Below, one piece after another: positions 21,481-33,335 of a stretch of DNA of 64,000 nt. The notes beneath the pieces are model-generated. The model was not told where the DNA came from. It worked only from the letters and a program-made list of their open reading frames with translations, and searched no databases. Source of the DNA: Eurosta solidaginis (taxonomy: Eukaryota; Arthropoda; Insecta; Diptera; Tephritidae); contig NC_090321.1 of the NCBI RefSeq assembly GCF_040869045.1, positions 78,339,183-78,403,182 of the forward strand, written 5' to 3'. Position 1 is the stretch's first letter. Each line of letters starts with the position of its first letter. A program made the translations under genes and the position numbers.

Positions 21481-22509
21481 TATTTGGCAGTAATAGCGGT
21501 TATATGCAAGCAGCCATTGCTTGCAAGCGCTTAAAACCTTTTTTCGCGATTACCCTTCATATGCTTAATTGCCATAGAAAATTTTGATCACAAAAATATT
21601 TAAATATCATACCCAAGATGATTAAAAACGTTCAAGTTTAAAAGCATTTTCTGTTCGAAAATTAACGTATCGTCGGGAGAAAAATGTACCATAAATGTGG
21701 TTATTCTTGAATAATCATTTATGATTCTTATTTCGAAACGCTTTTTATTCATTGTTAGCAATAACTGTACCGCGGAAATAAGTATAGATAACTGAACAGA
21801 TTGAACCGTTTATTAAGAATGATGAAATATGAAAATTTGTTACGGTCTGCTGCTACGGTATATGGCTGCGATCCACTTGGGAGCGTGTTCACGGGAACAC
21901 ACCTAGAGATGTGGCGAAGGTTGCGATGAAAAATATCGAAAAGAAGGAAGAGACAGACCGGCCATCACGAAAAAAAAATTGGGCTGGCTACCATGAGTTT
22001 CCGCCCGATACACACGAGAAAAAAAAACGAGAGAAACTGATAAAAAAGAAAATTACCGATTTTATTAAAATTCGGGCGCAAAATTATAAAAATAATGGAA
22101 GTATTATTTTAAAAAATACTATTACTACAATTTCGATAAATTCGTTGAAAGGTATTTGAAGAAAAAGCAACAAAAGGGACGGTTGAACGTGAAGCGCATA
22201 CAGACAGTTTATTCTCATCGGTGTACAATAAATGCTATAACCGGACTGGAATTGCAGTTGGAAGAATTACGTATTATGGTTATTTGGAAGGAACTAATGT
22301 ATAGAATTTCATAGATCATTGACTTCTGTTTGGGCTGAAAGTGGAGCAACTTAATAAAATAGCTTAATCGTTGTGTGATAAACCTTAACAAACATACATT
22401 ATTACTGCTCAACACCTGGCTTTGTTTACATCTGCAAAGTTTTATTAAAATTACTTGAAATGATCAGTCTCCGGTGACAGTATCAAATCATCGTCACCAA
22501 GCATAAAAA

Positions 22510-22530
22510 CACACGTATATAAAGCAAAGC
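22510..22530 (+). promoter_or_regulatory. Candidate TATA box of the 3.1-kb insertion
   Basis: CGTATATAAAGCAAAGC lies about 30-45 bases before text that changes to a GC-richer, leader-like composition. This fits an LTR promoter. The start site itself is not visible. Confidence 0.35.
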
Positions 22531-24372
22531 AACTAATCCACACCAAAGGACCAATCTTAGTCAACCGCAACCACGCAATTGTTTTTCGTAGTAACATAAG
22601 GACAGTCAAGAAACGGCAGCAGTACGCGGCAGCGTAACACCACGAACGCCCAAAATTAGCACCAAGTCATCAAGATCGTAAAGGTCAACACGAAGTTACA
22701 TTGCCACCAGGTTCATTTGATCACCTCGGACCAGAGCGCAACAACCACGAACAGTACCAACACCAACCTGCAACGACAGCGACAACGGCAGAGCCAACAC
22801 TAATGGCCTGCAACCTGACTTGGGTGAGTTCGTTCCAAAACCTAAGTAATAATAATAAACAGCAAATGGAATTTTTGAATTAGAAAGCTTAGAAGTTGAC
22901 AAAAAGAAGAAACTTATACTTAACTTAATTGAACACAATCTAATTAAATAATGCTAGTAATTACATGAATATATAATACATACAACTGTAGGGAGCAGGA
23001 ATAGGAGGAGCAGTAAGAAAATGTGTAGTATATAGCATAAACATGCATAATTGTACAATGAAAGGGCAAAGCAAAAGCACAAGTATAGCGAAAGTTCGAA
23101 AACAATATTCTAGCGTTTAAGTGTGCAAATATAAGCAAACAAAAATCTATACATACATACATATATAGTAGCAAATGCAACTAATATACATATATAAAGA
23201 TAACATACAACAACCAGAGTAAATAAGTATTTACGGAAATTTGAGTTAAATCAATTGCATCAATTTGCATTAGATCAGATAAGTTCAGAAATCAATAAGT
23301 GAAGGCGTAACGTAATTAAAATATACAAACATACATACAAAAATAAAAAAAAAAGTGCGTAGGAGTTGAATTTGTTGTAAATCGAATTATATTATTATAT
23401 ATATATGCAAAAGCGGTAACAAATTATTAAAAGAACATAACTAAATAAAGAAGATAAAGTTAAAAATATGCTAACTTTACAACAGATACTAAAATGACTT
23501 TATTAATACACGGAAATAGTATATTATAAAACATACCTACCTATACACAAATTTAAGAAAGTTAAATGTCAGCAAGCTTTCATACAACTTGCAAGAATAT
23601 AAGTATGTCTACTAGTATATGAGCAAACGAAATGCATATATATATACAGACATATAAAAGAAAAAGGAAATAAATTATAAACCTAAAATCAGCGCGCGTA
23701 TATAAACGAAATAACGAATATAATTTAAAATAAAATCAGGTTAAAGTAAATTAGAATAAAACTACATTAAAATCAGTTAAAGCGAAATAAATAAATAGAG
23801 TAAATAAATAAGACAATAAATACCTTAATACGTAAATAAATACAATAAATCAATAAAATAAAATAAGATAAAACCTCATAAATAAAATGAATTATTAACA
23901 AAACCAAAAGGCAATTATAAATGAATAGCAATTGGAAAGGGTAAAACAACTAGCTAAACTTAAACTAAATAACTAAGAACAGGTTAGGAAAAGAAAAGAA
24001 AGGAATTCAAAGTAAATTTTTTTTTTGGCTCTAATAGTTTTGCGTTCGGTAGTTAACCTAAACTTCTGATATGGTATTTTATTTCTTTGGAGCCTTTTGC
24101 ATATTTATACATACCAGCAATTTTGAGGAAATTTTTCAATTTTATTTAATTATTTTGAGATTTTTTTCTTTTCCTTTCATAAAAGTGCGTAAAGCACCAA
24201 AATGTAAAATCAGTAGTTAGGGTAACTTATAAATAATAGAAAATATTTCAACATTTGTGTATTTCTAGTATACCTCTGTCTTAATAATGACTTGTGAATA
24301 AATTTTGTAATCTAAATGGGAATGCTGGCGTCTACGTTATTTAGAAGGCACTAGGTAGGCATACAGGTAAGG

Positions 24373-24403
24373 GGCCACCGAAATTTTAGGTGCGTCGGTG
24401 GCC
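24373..24403. other. Stem-loop with perfect 9-bp stem
   Basis: GGCCACCGA (24373-24381) pairs with TCGGTGGCC (24395-24403) around a 13-base loop. It sits in a GC-rich island of the 3.1-kb insertion, otherwise AT-rich. A role in RNA packaging or transcription end is possible but unproven. Confidence 0.5.
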
Positions 24404-25106
24404 ATGGTTATTTGAGGGTGGGACAAAGCACCGGGCGTCGCAACACCACCCGCGGCGCCCCCTATGTATATTCGGCCCTTTTCTTTTTTATTTTTATTTT
24501 TAATTTTTTTCAGCCTTTTTGTTATTATTTAATTTTTCAGCGCTTCTGTTGAGTTTGATTTAAACTGTTAGTAACCGGTCATCTCCGGTTCGGTAAAATT
24601 TTTTTTTGCGGTTATTTTTTTTTGAATTTTAAATTTTTGAATTTTTTTGAATTTAGATTTTGAATGTCAACGGTCTGTCCGTGACATCCGGTTCGGCCGG
24701 ATGTTGTTTTATTTTGAATTTTTAAGCGTTTTGAGTTGTCTCTGCGCTTCTGTTAGGTTTTTTTTTGAATTTGACAGCTGCTCGTCTTGATAGGCATGAT
24801 ATGACTTTTTTTCTGCTTATGGCGCAGGAACAGTAAGGTTGGCAAGGACCCGCCCCAGCCGACAATGACTAGCCACTGTGCACCAACACATCATGCCGAC
24901 CGCCTTCCTTACTGCTCCGTTGTAAATGCGTATCCATAACAAATTACAAGCGCAAAATGATATGACACAAAATTGAAAGAAAAATACTGGTACATATATG
25001 TATGTGACAGTGCTGCCATACAGTCAAGATAAAATTTCCTTCAGTTGACGGGACGTAACGTTTCATTTGTTTGATGACGTTTGGTAAAACATTCCAAGGA
25101 GTAATC

Positions 25107-28100
25107 CTAAACATCCTGCCCGGTCGAGTCGGCGGACTCGAAATCTTCTTGATCGAAGAGGCGGCACAGTTTCTGGACAGCTCGCTTCATAATTCCACTG
25201 GCGGTCTTCAAGGTGACATTGCGTATGGCACCATCGTCGCCAGGATGGACTCCTGTCACACGACCCATGCGCCACTGAGTTGGCGGTAGGTTCTCGCTCT
25301 TAACCACCACAATATCACCGATCTTTATATCTGGTTTGCGCCTTTGCCACTTATTGCGCCGTTGCAGTGTGGTCAGGTACTCCTCACTCCATCGCCGCCA
25401 GAATTCTTGGTGCACTTGTCTGACCCATTGCCATTGCTTCAAGCGGTTGGTTGGAATATGGCGTACGTCTGGTTCTGGAACAGCCAGAAGCGGAGCGCCG
25501 ATAAGGAAATCGCCGGGTGTTAACGCAAGTTTGTCGTGAGGATCATCGTAGAGCGGAGTTATCGGACGAGAATTCAGACACGCCTCAATGCGTGCGGCTA
25601 AACTCTGTAATTGACCATACCACAAAGTTTGCGAACCAACACAGCGGACCAAGTGATGTTTAGCGCTCTTGACAGCAGCCTCCCAAAGACCACCTTGATG
25701 AGGAGCACTCGGTGTGATGAAATGCCAATTCGTCCCTGTGCCCGCTAAGGAGTGTTGAGCGCTTTGCCATGCCGAAAAGTCTTCTTGGAGAAGTCGATTA
25801 GCGCCTACGAAGGCAGTGCCGTTGTCGCTGTATAAATCACAACACGGACCACGACGGCTGATGAAGCGGGTGAATGCGTCGATGAAGGCTTGTGCGGACA
25901 GGTCGTCAACCACTTCTATGTGAACGGCCTTAGTAGCCATGCATACAAATATTGCCAAATACGTTTTAACGAGAGTACGAGAGCGTTTCGCACCGATACG
26001 CAGAGTGAACGGTCCACAGTAATCTACGCCAGATGAAACGAACGGTCTTCCAGGCTTAACTCTCTGCCCGGGTAACGAAGCCATTTGCTGTTGGAACACT
26101 TGACCTCGATGACGACGACACACCACACATCTGTGTATACAAGTTTTGACGGCCTGTCTAGCATTCAATATCCAATACCTGCGTCGTAAAGTATGCAGCA
26201 TCAGCTGGGTTCCACCATGGAGCGTGGTCTCGTGGACTTGTCGTATTAGAAGCTGAACTAATGGAGTAGATTTCGGAAGTATTATAGGAAAACGTTGATC
26301 ATCCTCTACATCTGCCTTAGCGAGCCGACCTCCGACACGTAACATCTGATGCTCATCTATAAATGGATTCAATGAAATTAATTTATTGGAAGATGACAAA
26401 CCTGAAGCAGTCGTCAACTGATTCATTTCGACTTTGAAGTGTCTCTGTTGCTCAATGCGAATCAAAACATCCAATGCGTCGTCTCTTTCTCTGGCACTTA
26501 TGACAGGTTGGCGAAGGTGTCGATATCTACCCAACCAACGCAGTATGATGGCCACCGTACCCAATAATCGCTGCATGGAACTGAATCGTTCGTCCAATGG
26601 TATGACCTGACCATCTAGGCGTCGAGTTGCTAGTGGATAGGCAGAAGGAAGACTAGCCACTCCTGAAACGATGCGCATTTCACTACGATGTGCTTCTGAT
26701 TCGTCTTGACTGAGTAGAATGTCTTGCTCGGCTGACTGAAGTTCTATGAAACCTGGCCCACGCCACCAAAGCCGATGATTCAGCAATTCCTTTGGAGTGA
26801 TGCCCCTACTCGCGCAATCGGCAGGGTTCTGTGCTGAGCGAACGTGGTACCAGCAATCGGGAGATGTTAGCTCTTGAATCCTGCGAACTCTATTTGATAC
26901 GAATGGTTTTAGTGTTGTTGGGTGCTTCTTCAGCCAGCACAATACGATCGCCGAATCGGACCATAAAATGTACGGAGATGCGTCCAAACGCAAAGCACCT
27001 CTCACATTATGCAAAGTCTCAGCCAGAAGAAGCGCAGCCGAAAGTTCAAGGCGGGGTATCGTCGCACCTTTCAATGGTGCTACCTTTGTTCGTGCAGTTA
27101 GTAATGATAAGCGCACCCCATCCGCGTCATTTATTTGGATGTATATAACAGCAGCATATGCTTGTGAACTGGCGTCACAAAACCCGTGTAACGTGGGTTG
27201 ATTATTCCGAACCATGCCCAACCAGCGATTGATACGGATTTCGCTAAGGGCCTCCAAAGTAGAACGATACTTGAGCCATTCGTCACGGAGTTCTTCGGGT
27301 AAAGGCGAGTCCCAAGATAGACCCGCAGACCACATTATCTGAATGAATAGCTTTCCTGTTATGATTACTGGTGCTATTAGTCCAACAGGATCGAAAAGAC
27401 GTGCCACCTCGCTGAGCACATGTCGTTTTGTAGGTATCTGACTTGCCTGATTAAGATCGACATGGTAGAATAACTGATCGGATACCGAATCCCACCTCAG
27501 TCCCAATACCGTTGCCACAGATGCCGTGAACGTGTAACTAGAAAGAGACGGGTTATTAGATAAATACAACAAAACCTTACTATCATTGGAATTCCACTTC
27601 CTTAGCTTAAATCCACCGTTGGATAAAATGGTGTCCACGTTCAACGCTAGGTCAACGGCTTGGGAGACATTGTCGCAACTTGTTAAAAAATCATCAACGT
27701 AGAACGAATGGAGTATCTCTTCACGCGCGACAATCGCTTTCGTAGTATCAGGAACGGTCGAGTAGTTATCATGTGCGCATTGTTGTAAAGCACGAACAGC
27801 GTTGTATGGACTGCACGCCATGCCATATGTGACTGTTTTCAAACGATATATGCTCAGTTCGTCGGAAGGAGACTCTCGCCATATGATTCTCTGATAGTCT
27901 CGATGCTCCGACGCCACCAAAACCTGGCGGAACATCTTCTCAATGTCACCAGTAATTGCTACTTGATAACGCCGGAAACGCAACAGGATGTTGAGTAGCG
28001 AGTCCTGGATTGTTGGACCCACCAGCTGAATGTCGTTGAGCGATAAACCAGTAGTGGTCGGCGCCGAAGCATTAAATACAACTCGAAACTTCGCGGCGAC

Positions 28101-28334
28101 CGCATGATGTGGGATATAATAACAGCCCTTATGGTCGTACGGTGATTCTACCTTCTCCATATGGCCCAAAGTAGCATACTCTCTCATGAATTTTACGTAG
28201 TTTTCTCTCAGTGTAGGGTCTGAAACTAAGCGTCGTTCCAACCGCTCGAACTGGCGCATGGCCAACGAGAAAGACTCTCCAAGCTGTGGAGCGTCGCGCC
28301 GCAAGGGCAGGTGTACGACATAACGTCCGTCTTA
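25107..28334 (-). pseudogene. BEL/Pao pol: reverse transcriptase, RNase H, integrase
   Basis: The main open frame (25107-28304, 1065 codons, truncated at its start) begins LRRDAPQLGESF. Reverse transcriptase: ITGDIEKMF (Asp near residue 120) and YVDD at residues 202-205. RNase H: GFCDASSQAYAA (about 375). Integrase: H-x-H and C-x2-C zinc region (about 690-730), then GVDYCGP, YSDNGTAF and GGLWEAAVKS holding D-D-E. The C-terminal domain (RSENLPPTQWRMGRV-like, here KSENLPPTQW) is the DUF5641 type usual for BEL/Pao. An in-frame stop at 28332-28334 separates it from upstream text, and a frame change near 28362-28370 separates it from the protease part. This long frame is otherwise intact. Confidence 0.88.
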
Positions 28335-28362
28335 TGTACGGGAGTGTGTGGTATCAAATATT

Positions 28363-29043
28363 TTAACACTCATCTTCGTCAGATTCATCCGCCGTTGGAA
28401 CCTCTTCAATCTTCCAGAACCTGTGCACCAGTTCTTCTAGGCGAACGTCATCTTCGCCAACGACGGTCTTAAACGAAAGTGATGAAACATTGGAAACTGA
28501 AGATACTGTTGCAGGGCCAAATACCACCCAACCAAAGTGTGTACGCTGGGCGCAAGGTTCGTTTGGTCGTGCACCGATGACCTCACCCTGTACGATTTGT
28601 CCCCATACATCTGCACCGATGAGAACGTCGATTGCTCCTGGCGTACCAAACCAAATATCAGCCAGATCGAGTCCTTTCAAATGTGACCACTGGCTTACGT
28701 TAACCCTCACTGCGGGAATCTCAGACGTAATGGACGGTAACACCAGTGCTTCAAGTTGTATGCTGAAATCCTTCGTTGTCGACTTAAGTGTGAGCGTTGC
28801 GCTGCCATTTGCTCGGGTGTTTACTGTAGCCCCGACGCCTTCCACATTTACATTACATTTACGACGATGAAGCTGCAAAGAGTTTGCCAAGCGATCCGTT
28901 ATGAAGCTTACCTGCGATCCCGGATCACATAAAATACGAGCCACGCGTTGAATTAAGCTTTCTCCAAAGGCATATGCACGCGCTGTTGCCAAAAGAGTGA
29001 TTTCCTGGGATTGCGCAACGCAGGCTTTCGCAGGTACGGTTAG
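28363..29043 (-). pseudogene. BEL/Pao protease region
   Basis: This frame continues directly from the gag TGA at 29044-29046 without a shift, so gag and pol were once one reading frame. The aspartic protease motif is ILCDPGSQVSFI at about 28925; DPGSQ in place of DSGS/DTG is a form seen in BEL/Pao elements. The frame ends in an acidic stretch DESDEDEC at 28363, where the downstream pol continues in another frame. Neighbours are gag upstream and reverse transcriptase downstream. Confidence 0.8.
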
Positions 29044-30267
29044 TCATGATGTTGATTTTAGCTTCGCTTGATCACTAGCCTCGTCTGGCACTGCAGGCAA
29101 AGCCGTCTTGTTGGGTTTGTCACGACATAAAAGCGTGTTGTGCTTACGGCCACAGCTTCTACAACCACCAGAGGGGCACTGACGTGAAGATGGACCACTA
29201 CGTAGACAATTGTAGCATAACTTTAAAGTTTTGACTGCTTCAAAGCGCGCATCTATCCCCATTGCTGTGATAGCGGGGCACCTTGTGATTCGATGAGCAC
29301 CTTGGCAATGTGCACATTGTCCAACCTCAGTGGATGCCATGTGAGATTTCACTTGTCGTTGTTGTCGCGCAGATTGCCCACTGGATGGTTCTGGAACAAT
29401 GCTATGAGCGCGTCTCTCCAAAAATTTAAGTAAATCGTCTAGAGTTGGTATTTCATGCGTCGAACACTTCATGGACCAATCTCTCTTCGTTAGCGCTGGT
29501 AATTTCGATACCACAATTGGCACTGCCAAAGCATCCCAATGTTGAACAGGGATTTCCATTACGCGTAGGGCACGAAGAGTCTCGTGCACCGTATCAACAA
29601 TGGCAAGTAATGCCTTAGCCGATTCCTCTGTAGCAACTTTGAGGTTAAGGAAACGTGACACGTGTATTTCCGCAAGTTGCTTCTTATTGTCGTAGCGCTC
29701 CTTAAGAGCTTTCCACACCTCTTCGTAGCCGCCTGAGTAGATTCCTCCGATTAATGGCACTGCGCTGGCACTAACAGCTTGCCGAAGTTTGCCCAACTTG
29801 AATGCTTCTGGGAAGGAAGCCCGATGCACTAATGTTTCGAAGGCATCTTTAAACGCCAACCACTTGCACATGTCACCATCGAATTGTGGAATAGCTAATG
29901 GATCAAGTTTTAGATCCAACGAACAACCTTCTAAGCTTGCAGTCGGGCTGTTGCGTGTAAGCGCATTCGATGTGGGCAGTGATTTTTCTTTGCATGCGGC
30001 AATAAGGCGATTAAGTTTGCTGCACGCTTCTACATACACCTGCTCGATGTCTTCCCACAGGGCTTCATGTGCCGCAACTTCCGCGGTTTCAGCTAATCCA
30101 ATTAGGTGGTCGTGATTCTCCGTAAATCGCGTAAAATGCGATTCTAGCATTTTCAGCTCCTGTTCCAGCTGAAATACATCCAACTCGTTGACTGTCTCCC
30201 TATTTACGCGCTCAAAAATGCGCCTTATTGATTTGACTGCCGTTGAACGCAATTTCAATTCTGCCAT
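29044..30267 (-). CDS. BEL/Pao gag protein, ends at a probable premature TGA
   Basis: Best start is the ATG at 30265-30267 (MAELKLRSTAVKSI); an upstream open stretch begins with a non-ATG codon. About residues 100-260 match the BEL gag region (DUF1759-like: IPQFDGDMCKWLAFKDAFETLVH). C-terminal Cys-rich part: C-x2-C ... CYNCLRSGPSSRQC and CRSCGRKHNTLLC; the second-position His of a CCHC knuckle is Pro in CYNCLRSGPSSRQC, so that knuckle is probably not functional. The TGA at 29044-29046 is in frame with the protease, consistent with a nonsense change or readthrough. Confidence 0.8.
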   Translation of the reverse strand: MAELKLRSTAVKSIRRIFERVNRETVNELDVFQLEQELKMLESHFTRFTENHDHLIGLAETAEVAAHEALWEDIEQVYVEACSKLNRLIAACKEKSLPTSNALTRNSPTASLEGCSLDLKLDPLAIPQFDGDMCKWLAFKDAFETLVHRASFPEAFKLGKLRQAVSASAVPLIGGIYSGGYEEVWKALKERYDNKKQLAEIHVSRFLNLKVATEESAKALLAIVDTVHETLRALRVMEIPVQHWDALAVPIVVSKLPALTKRDWSMKCSTHEIPTLDDLLKFLERRAHSIVPEPSSGQSARQQRQVKSHMASTEVGQCAHCQGAHRITRCPAITAMGIDARFEAVKTLKLCYNCLRSGPSSRQCPSGGCRSCGRKHNTLLCRDKPNKTALPAVPDEASDQAKLKSTS

Positions 30268-30311
30268 TTTGTACTTAACCAAAAAAATTGTCCTCACAGG
30301 AGGCACCAAAA

Positions 30312-30564
30312 TGTTAGCAATAACTGTACCGCGGAATTAAGTATAGATAACTGAACAGATTGAACCGTTTATTAAGAATGATGAAATATGAAAATTACAA
30401 GCGCAAAATGATATGACACAAAATTGAAAGAAAAATACTGGTACATATATGTATGTGACAGTGCTGCCATACAGTCAAGATAAAATTTCCTTCAGTTGAC
30501 GGGACGTAACGTTTCATTTGTTTGATGACGTTTGGTAAAACATTCCAAGGAGTAATCCTAAACA
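30312..30564 (-). repeat. 5' LTR of the first BEL/Pao element
   Basis: 253 bp with TG...CA ends. It differs from the 3' copy at one base by eye (plus 'gcggaattaag' here, 'gcggaaataag' at 21773-21783). Confidence 0.9.
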
Positions 30565-30569
30565 TTCAT

Positions 30570-31889
30570 ATTTGATATCATTGTAAAATTGAGCTTTAAT
30601 AGTTTTAGAGTAATATTTGACTGCTTTTCACAGTCATTTTCTGATCATATTCGTGAATATATTTCAATCGTTTTGGTTGAGATTTTTGAATCATTTTTGA
30701 ATGCCATTATAATGCATTTATTCTTCATATCTCATTCAAAATAGGATGCTACATAATAATCTTATTTCATCAGGGGAAGAAAGCATGCGAAAGTGAGCTA
30801 TTCGAACCACAGCTAACTCGCAAACAAACTCGACCGATATACACCTGCGACTACAACATCCAACATCAGCATTACCGTCTGCATCTTAAAATACGGATAC
30901 GATACGGGATGTTGAAGCCGTATCCAGGTATGTCAAGATAGTTTCACTTACCTGGGGTTCAAATAGCTCACAACCTATGTATTGTCCAATCATTATGTAG
31001 GGGAGAAATGGTTGGGGAAATCTTCGTTCACAGCATTACATTATTTTTGTCTTGAAGAATGTCTTTTGCATAAATAATAAAATATTTATATATATTTTTT
31101 TTAGCTTCATGATTGAAAAAATATGTGTATGTAAAAAAAAATAAAATTTTTAATAAAAAATAAAATTTCAACAAGTATAAAATTCATTACTCAGTCAACA
31201 AATATATTCATAAAAGATTCAGAAAGCTGAATGAAAAATGATTATAAATTTTTGATCACCTAAGGTAAACACATTTGATTAAAATATGATTCCAAAATGT
31301 GATTGAAAAACTGTATTCAAATTTTGATCATCAAAGGTAAGCATATTTGATTATTCTTTTTGTTGGTTTTTATGAAATATTAAAATTTAGTCATTAAAGG
31401 ACTTCAAAAATGATTCCAAAAAGTGATCGAAAAATCCTTTTTAGTTTTTCATCATCAAAAGTATTCATATTTGATTATTTCTTTTGTTCAATTGTATGAT
31501 AACTCATTCTTTAGTCAGAAAGAGTAATCAAATTGTATTGATATGTAGGGAAATTCAAAATTGAATCACCTAAATGCTGAGTGGGATATGAATATTTATT
31601 TATTTTTAAGTTCGTTGCTTCAGTCTTCTGTTTTCGATATACTCCAAGCAAGAGGATAGCTTTATTATGCAATTCGAAAGAAACTCTTTCGCTTCTGAAA
31701 AAAAAATGTATGTCATTTGACAGCTTTCGAATCGAGATACAAAATAAGGCCCCAGAGCTATGCCGCAAACCACCTTCAACACACACACAATATTTCATTA
31801 GAATCGGTCCAGTCCTTTAGGAGTTCAAGTACAAAGACTCGTACAAAAGAAATATATATTATATTGTTTGGTTGATTTTCCGACAGGGT
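30570..31889. repeat. AT-rich DNA with short internal repeats, no gene
   Basis: A block 'gatcatcaaaggta...catatttgatta' recurs at about 31250, 31325 and 31445 with 'tgattccaaaa' between copies, so part is a decayed tandem repeat. At about 31690-31860 there is text ('gaatcggtccagtccttta') like the 3' part of Helentron/DINE elements. Short frames on both strands overlap and lack motifs. Confidence 0.45.
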
Positions 31890-31894
31890 GGATA

Positions 31895-32551
31895 AATGAT
31901 GTATATTGGAACGATTTTCCGTCATCCCTTGTCAAATTTGGTTTTGAGACAAACCGGTTTCGGCGTTGTGCCATCATCAGTGTCGACTTTCATTTTGATC
32001 TGTTGTTGTCATTTGTCCTGTATTTATAGTTCGTAGGTATATGAGCAGGTATTGTCAAATTGATGCTTGTGTATATTTAGTTATGTGTATGTGCTGTGTG
32101 TTCGTTCAGAACCGAGGGTGGTTTACTAATCGATTTGTGTGGCTGACTGGGGTAGGTAGAAATCTGTGATTTTAGTCGTTTGACCTTCTTTGTCGGTTTT
32201 TTGTTTTGGTGTGTTAATTGTTTTGTGTTTATTTGTTGTTGTGTGTTTGTCTGTTGTACCTGTGTGATTAAGTTGTTTCCTGTAAACAAGTTTTAAAGGC
32301 TCGAATATTGTGTCAGAAATTGTGTTTATCTGTTCGTTTATTATTCTACCGTCGAATGTTTTCTGTTTGTAGATTTCCATGTTTTCGAGTACGTTGAGAC
32401 GTCGGCCCTTTCCTTGTATGTGAAGAACCCTAACTGTTTTGTTGATGTTTGCTGGGGAACATTCATTCTCGACCATGTGATTCGCGAAGTTAGACTCGGG
32501 TATAATGTTTGGATTCCGTATTTTTTTGTTGTAATCTCTAATATACATCAT
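31895..32551 (-). pseudogene. Penelope-like element, 3' end with GIY-YIG endonuclease remnant
   Basis: The minus-strand frame (32126-32551) reads YIRDYNKKIRNPNIIPESNFANHMVENEC, like the second half of the GIY-YIG endonuclease of Penelope-like retroelements, then KTFDGRIINEQINTISDTIF. Downstream the 3' untranslated end contains, on the minus strand, 'actgatgatggcacaacgcc', 'gaaaccggtttgtctc', a 3'-end style common in arthropod Penelope-like elements. The catalytic GIY and YIG part and the reverse transcriptase are missing (5' truncation). Confidence 0.65.
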
Positions 32552-32579
32552 ATATTATATATTAACTCATCAGAAAAAG

Positions 32580-32985
32580 TGTCAAGATTCTAACTGTTGA
32601 AATGTGGAAGAAATTACGTAAGACCTTTTATCTGAACAATCGATTCTATGGGATATATATTATAAATATGATCGATCTTAAAATGTTTTCATACAATAAT
32701 GCGTACTTTATAAATATGTAAGCATACTGTGAAATATAACAAAATTAGGAAGAAGTTACGAAAACCCTCATATCCCAAAAATCTGTTTTATGGGAGATAG
32801 TTATAGTGGTCCATATATGTAATACTTCTATATCACTACTACTGAACTGTGCAGCCTGTTAAACATACAGTACAGATATACAACGAGAGAAGGAGACAAA
32901 ATCTCAAGGCTGTGGTTAAATTTTTGTATAAAAGGGGCTTAAATATATGTATGTATATTTCAACAAGCCGTCTTGCTTCTATCAA
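32580..32985. repeat. Decayed dispersed repeat
   Basis: Text such as 'gaaattacg...aagac' and 'gggatatatat' repeats within the stretch (about 32610 and 32750) and resembles 47960-48070 in the MADF-BESS intron. No gene. Likely the body of the same hairpin-ended family seen at 47676. Confidence 0.35.
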
Positions 32986-32989
32986 TATT

Positions 32990-33335
32990 AGCCGTGTTTT
33001 TTTCACACGCGTATACGTTTACGTTTTGCGCGTAAAAAACCCTTATCCTCGCTTAGATAATGCTTAGGAGACTCATCTAGCGGCAGTGTTTAAATAACTA
33101 GCTACAGCACAGGGTGTACCGAAAAGCGGAGACACAACCCTCTGATGGCCATAGGGTATAACATATAGCTGAATCAGTTGCGATGAATTGTGGACACTCA
33201 TAGAATACATAGAATTAGTGTAGAGGGTGAAACATAGAAATTTAGTAGGACAAATTTTATGCGCAGCAATTTCAGATGTGTATTTAAAGTTTGTCGCTTA
33301 GCAGTCCATACAAAGTTTAAGCGTAAACGTACATA
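32990..33335. mobile_element. MITE copy, right end lost
   Basis: Starts AGCCGTGTTTTTTTCACACG and follows the 45628-46035 element for about 340 bases ('cttagataatgcttaggaga', 'ggccatagggtataacat', 'cagttgcgatgaattg'), then stops after 'agcgtaaacg' before the right terminal repeat. An internal stretch around the 'acatctgagtataatgcg' of the other copy is absent here. Confidence 0.65.

Larger units (their letters stand above)
21838..24941 (+). mobile_element. 3.1-kb non-coding TG...CA insertion (giant solo LTR or LARD-like)
   Basis: The insert starts TGTTACGGTCTGC and ends GTATCCATAACA, with AATT duplicated at 21834-21837 and 24942-24945. These are LTR-element habits, but I see no internal long direct repeat, so it is either one very long solo LTR or an element without detectable LTR pair. 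Plus-strand signals: TATATAAA at about 22518, then a GC-richer leader-like part to about 22825 that meets GTGAGT, then about 1.5 kb of very A-rich text with many AATAAA words, then a T-rich tract ending in TTTTTTTCAG (about 24512). No frame longer than about 82 codons. Confidence 0.6.
21753..25113 (-). repeat. 3' LTR of the first BEL/Pao element, split
   Basis: The parts 21753-21837 and 24942-25113, less one AATT duplication, make up the 253-bp LTR. The pol stop at 25107-25109 lies inside it. Confidence 0.88.
21753..30564 (-). mobile_element. BEL/Pao LTR retrotransposon (minus), 3' LTR split by a 3.1-kb insertion
   Basis: Minus-strand order: 5' LTR 30312-30564, gag 29044-30267, protease part 28363-28992 and up to the gag stop, reverse transcriptase to integrase 25107-28304, 3' LTR split over 21753-21837 and 24942-25113. 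LTRs are 253 bp, begin TGTTTAGGATTACTCC and end TTGCTAACA on the minus strand; I see a single difference between them, so the insertion is young. The base run TGGTGCCTCCTGTGAGG follows the 5' LTR as primer-binding site candidate. The coding part has two stops and one frameshift. Confidence 0.9.
21748..30569. repeat. Target-site duplication TTCAT of the first BEL/Pao element
   Basis: TTCAT at 21748-21752 and 30565-30569 flank the outer LTR ends exactly, setting the limits at 21753-30564. BEL/Pao elements usually make 4-6-bp duplications. Confidence 0.85.

Noticed and set aside
21911..22159. Lys-rich 82-codon frame in the 3.1-kb insertion
   Set aside because: The composition follows the A-rich DNA; no gag-like or other motif.
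28363..28992. Separate single-gene reading of the 209-codon frame
   Set aside because: It is the protease part of the BEL/Pao gag-pol, in frame with gag across a TGA, not an independent gene.
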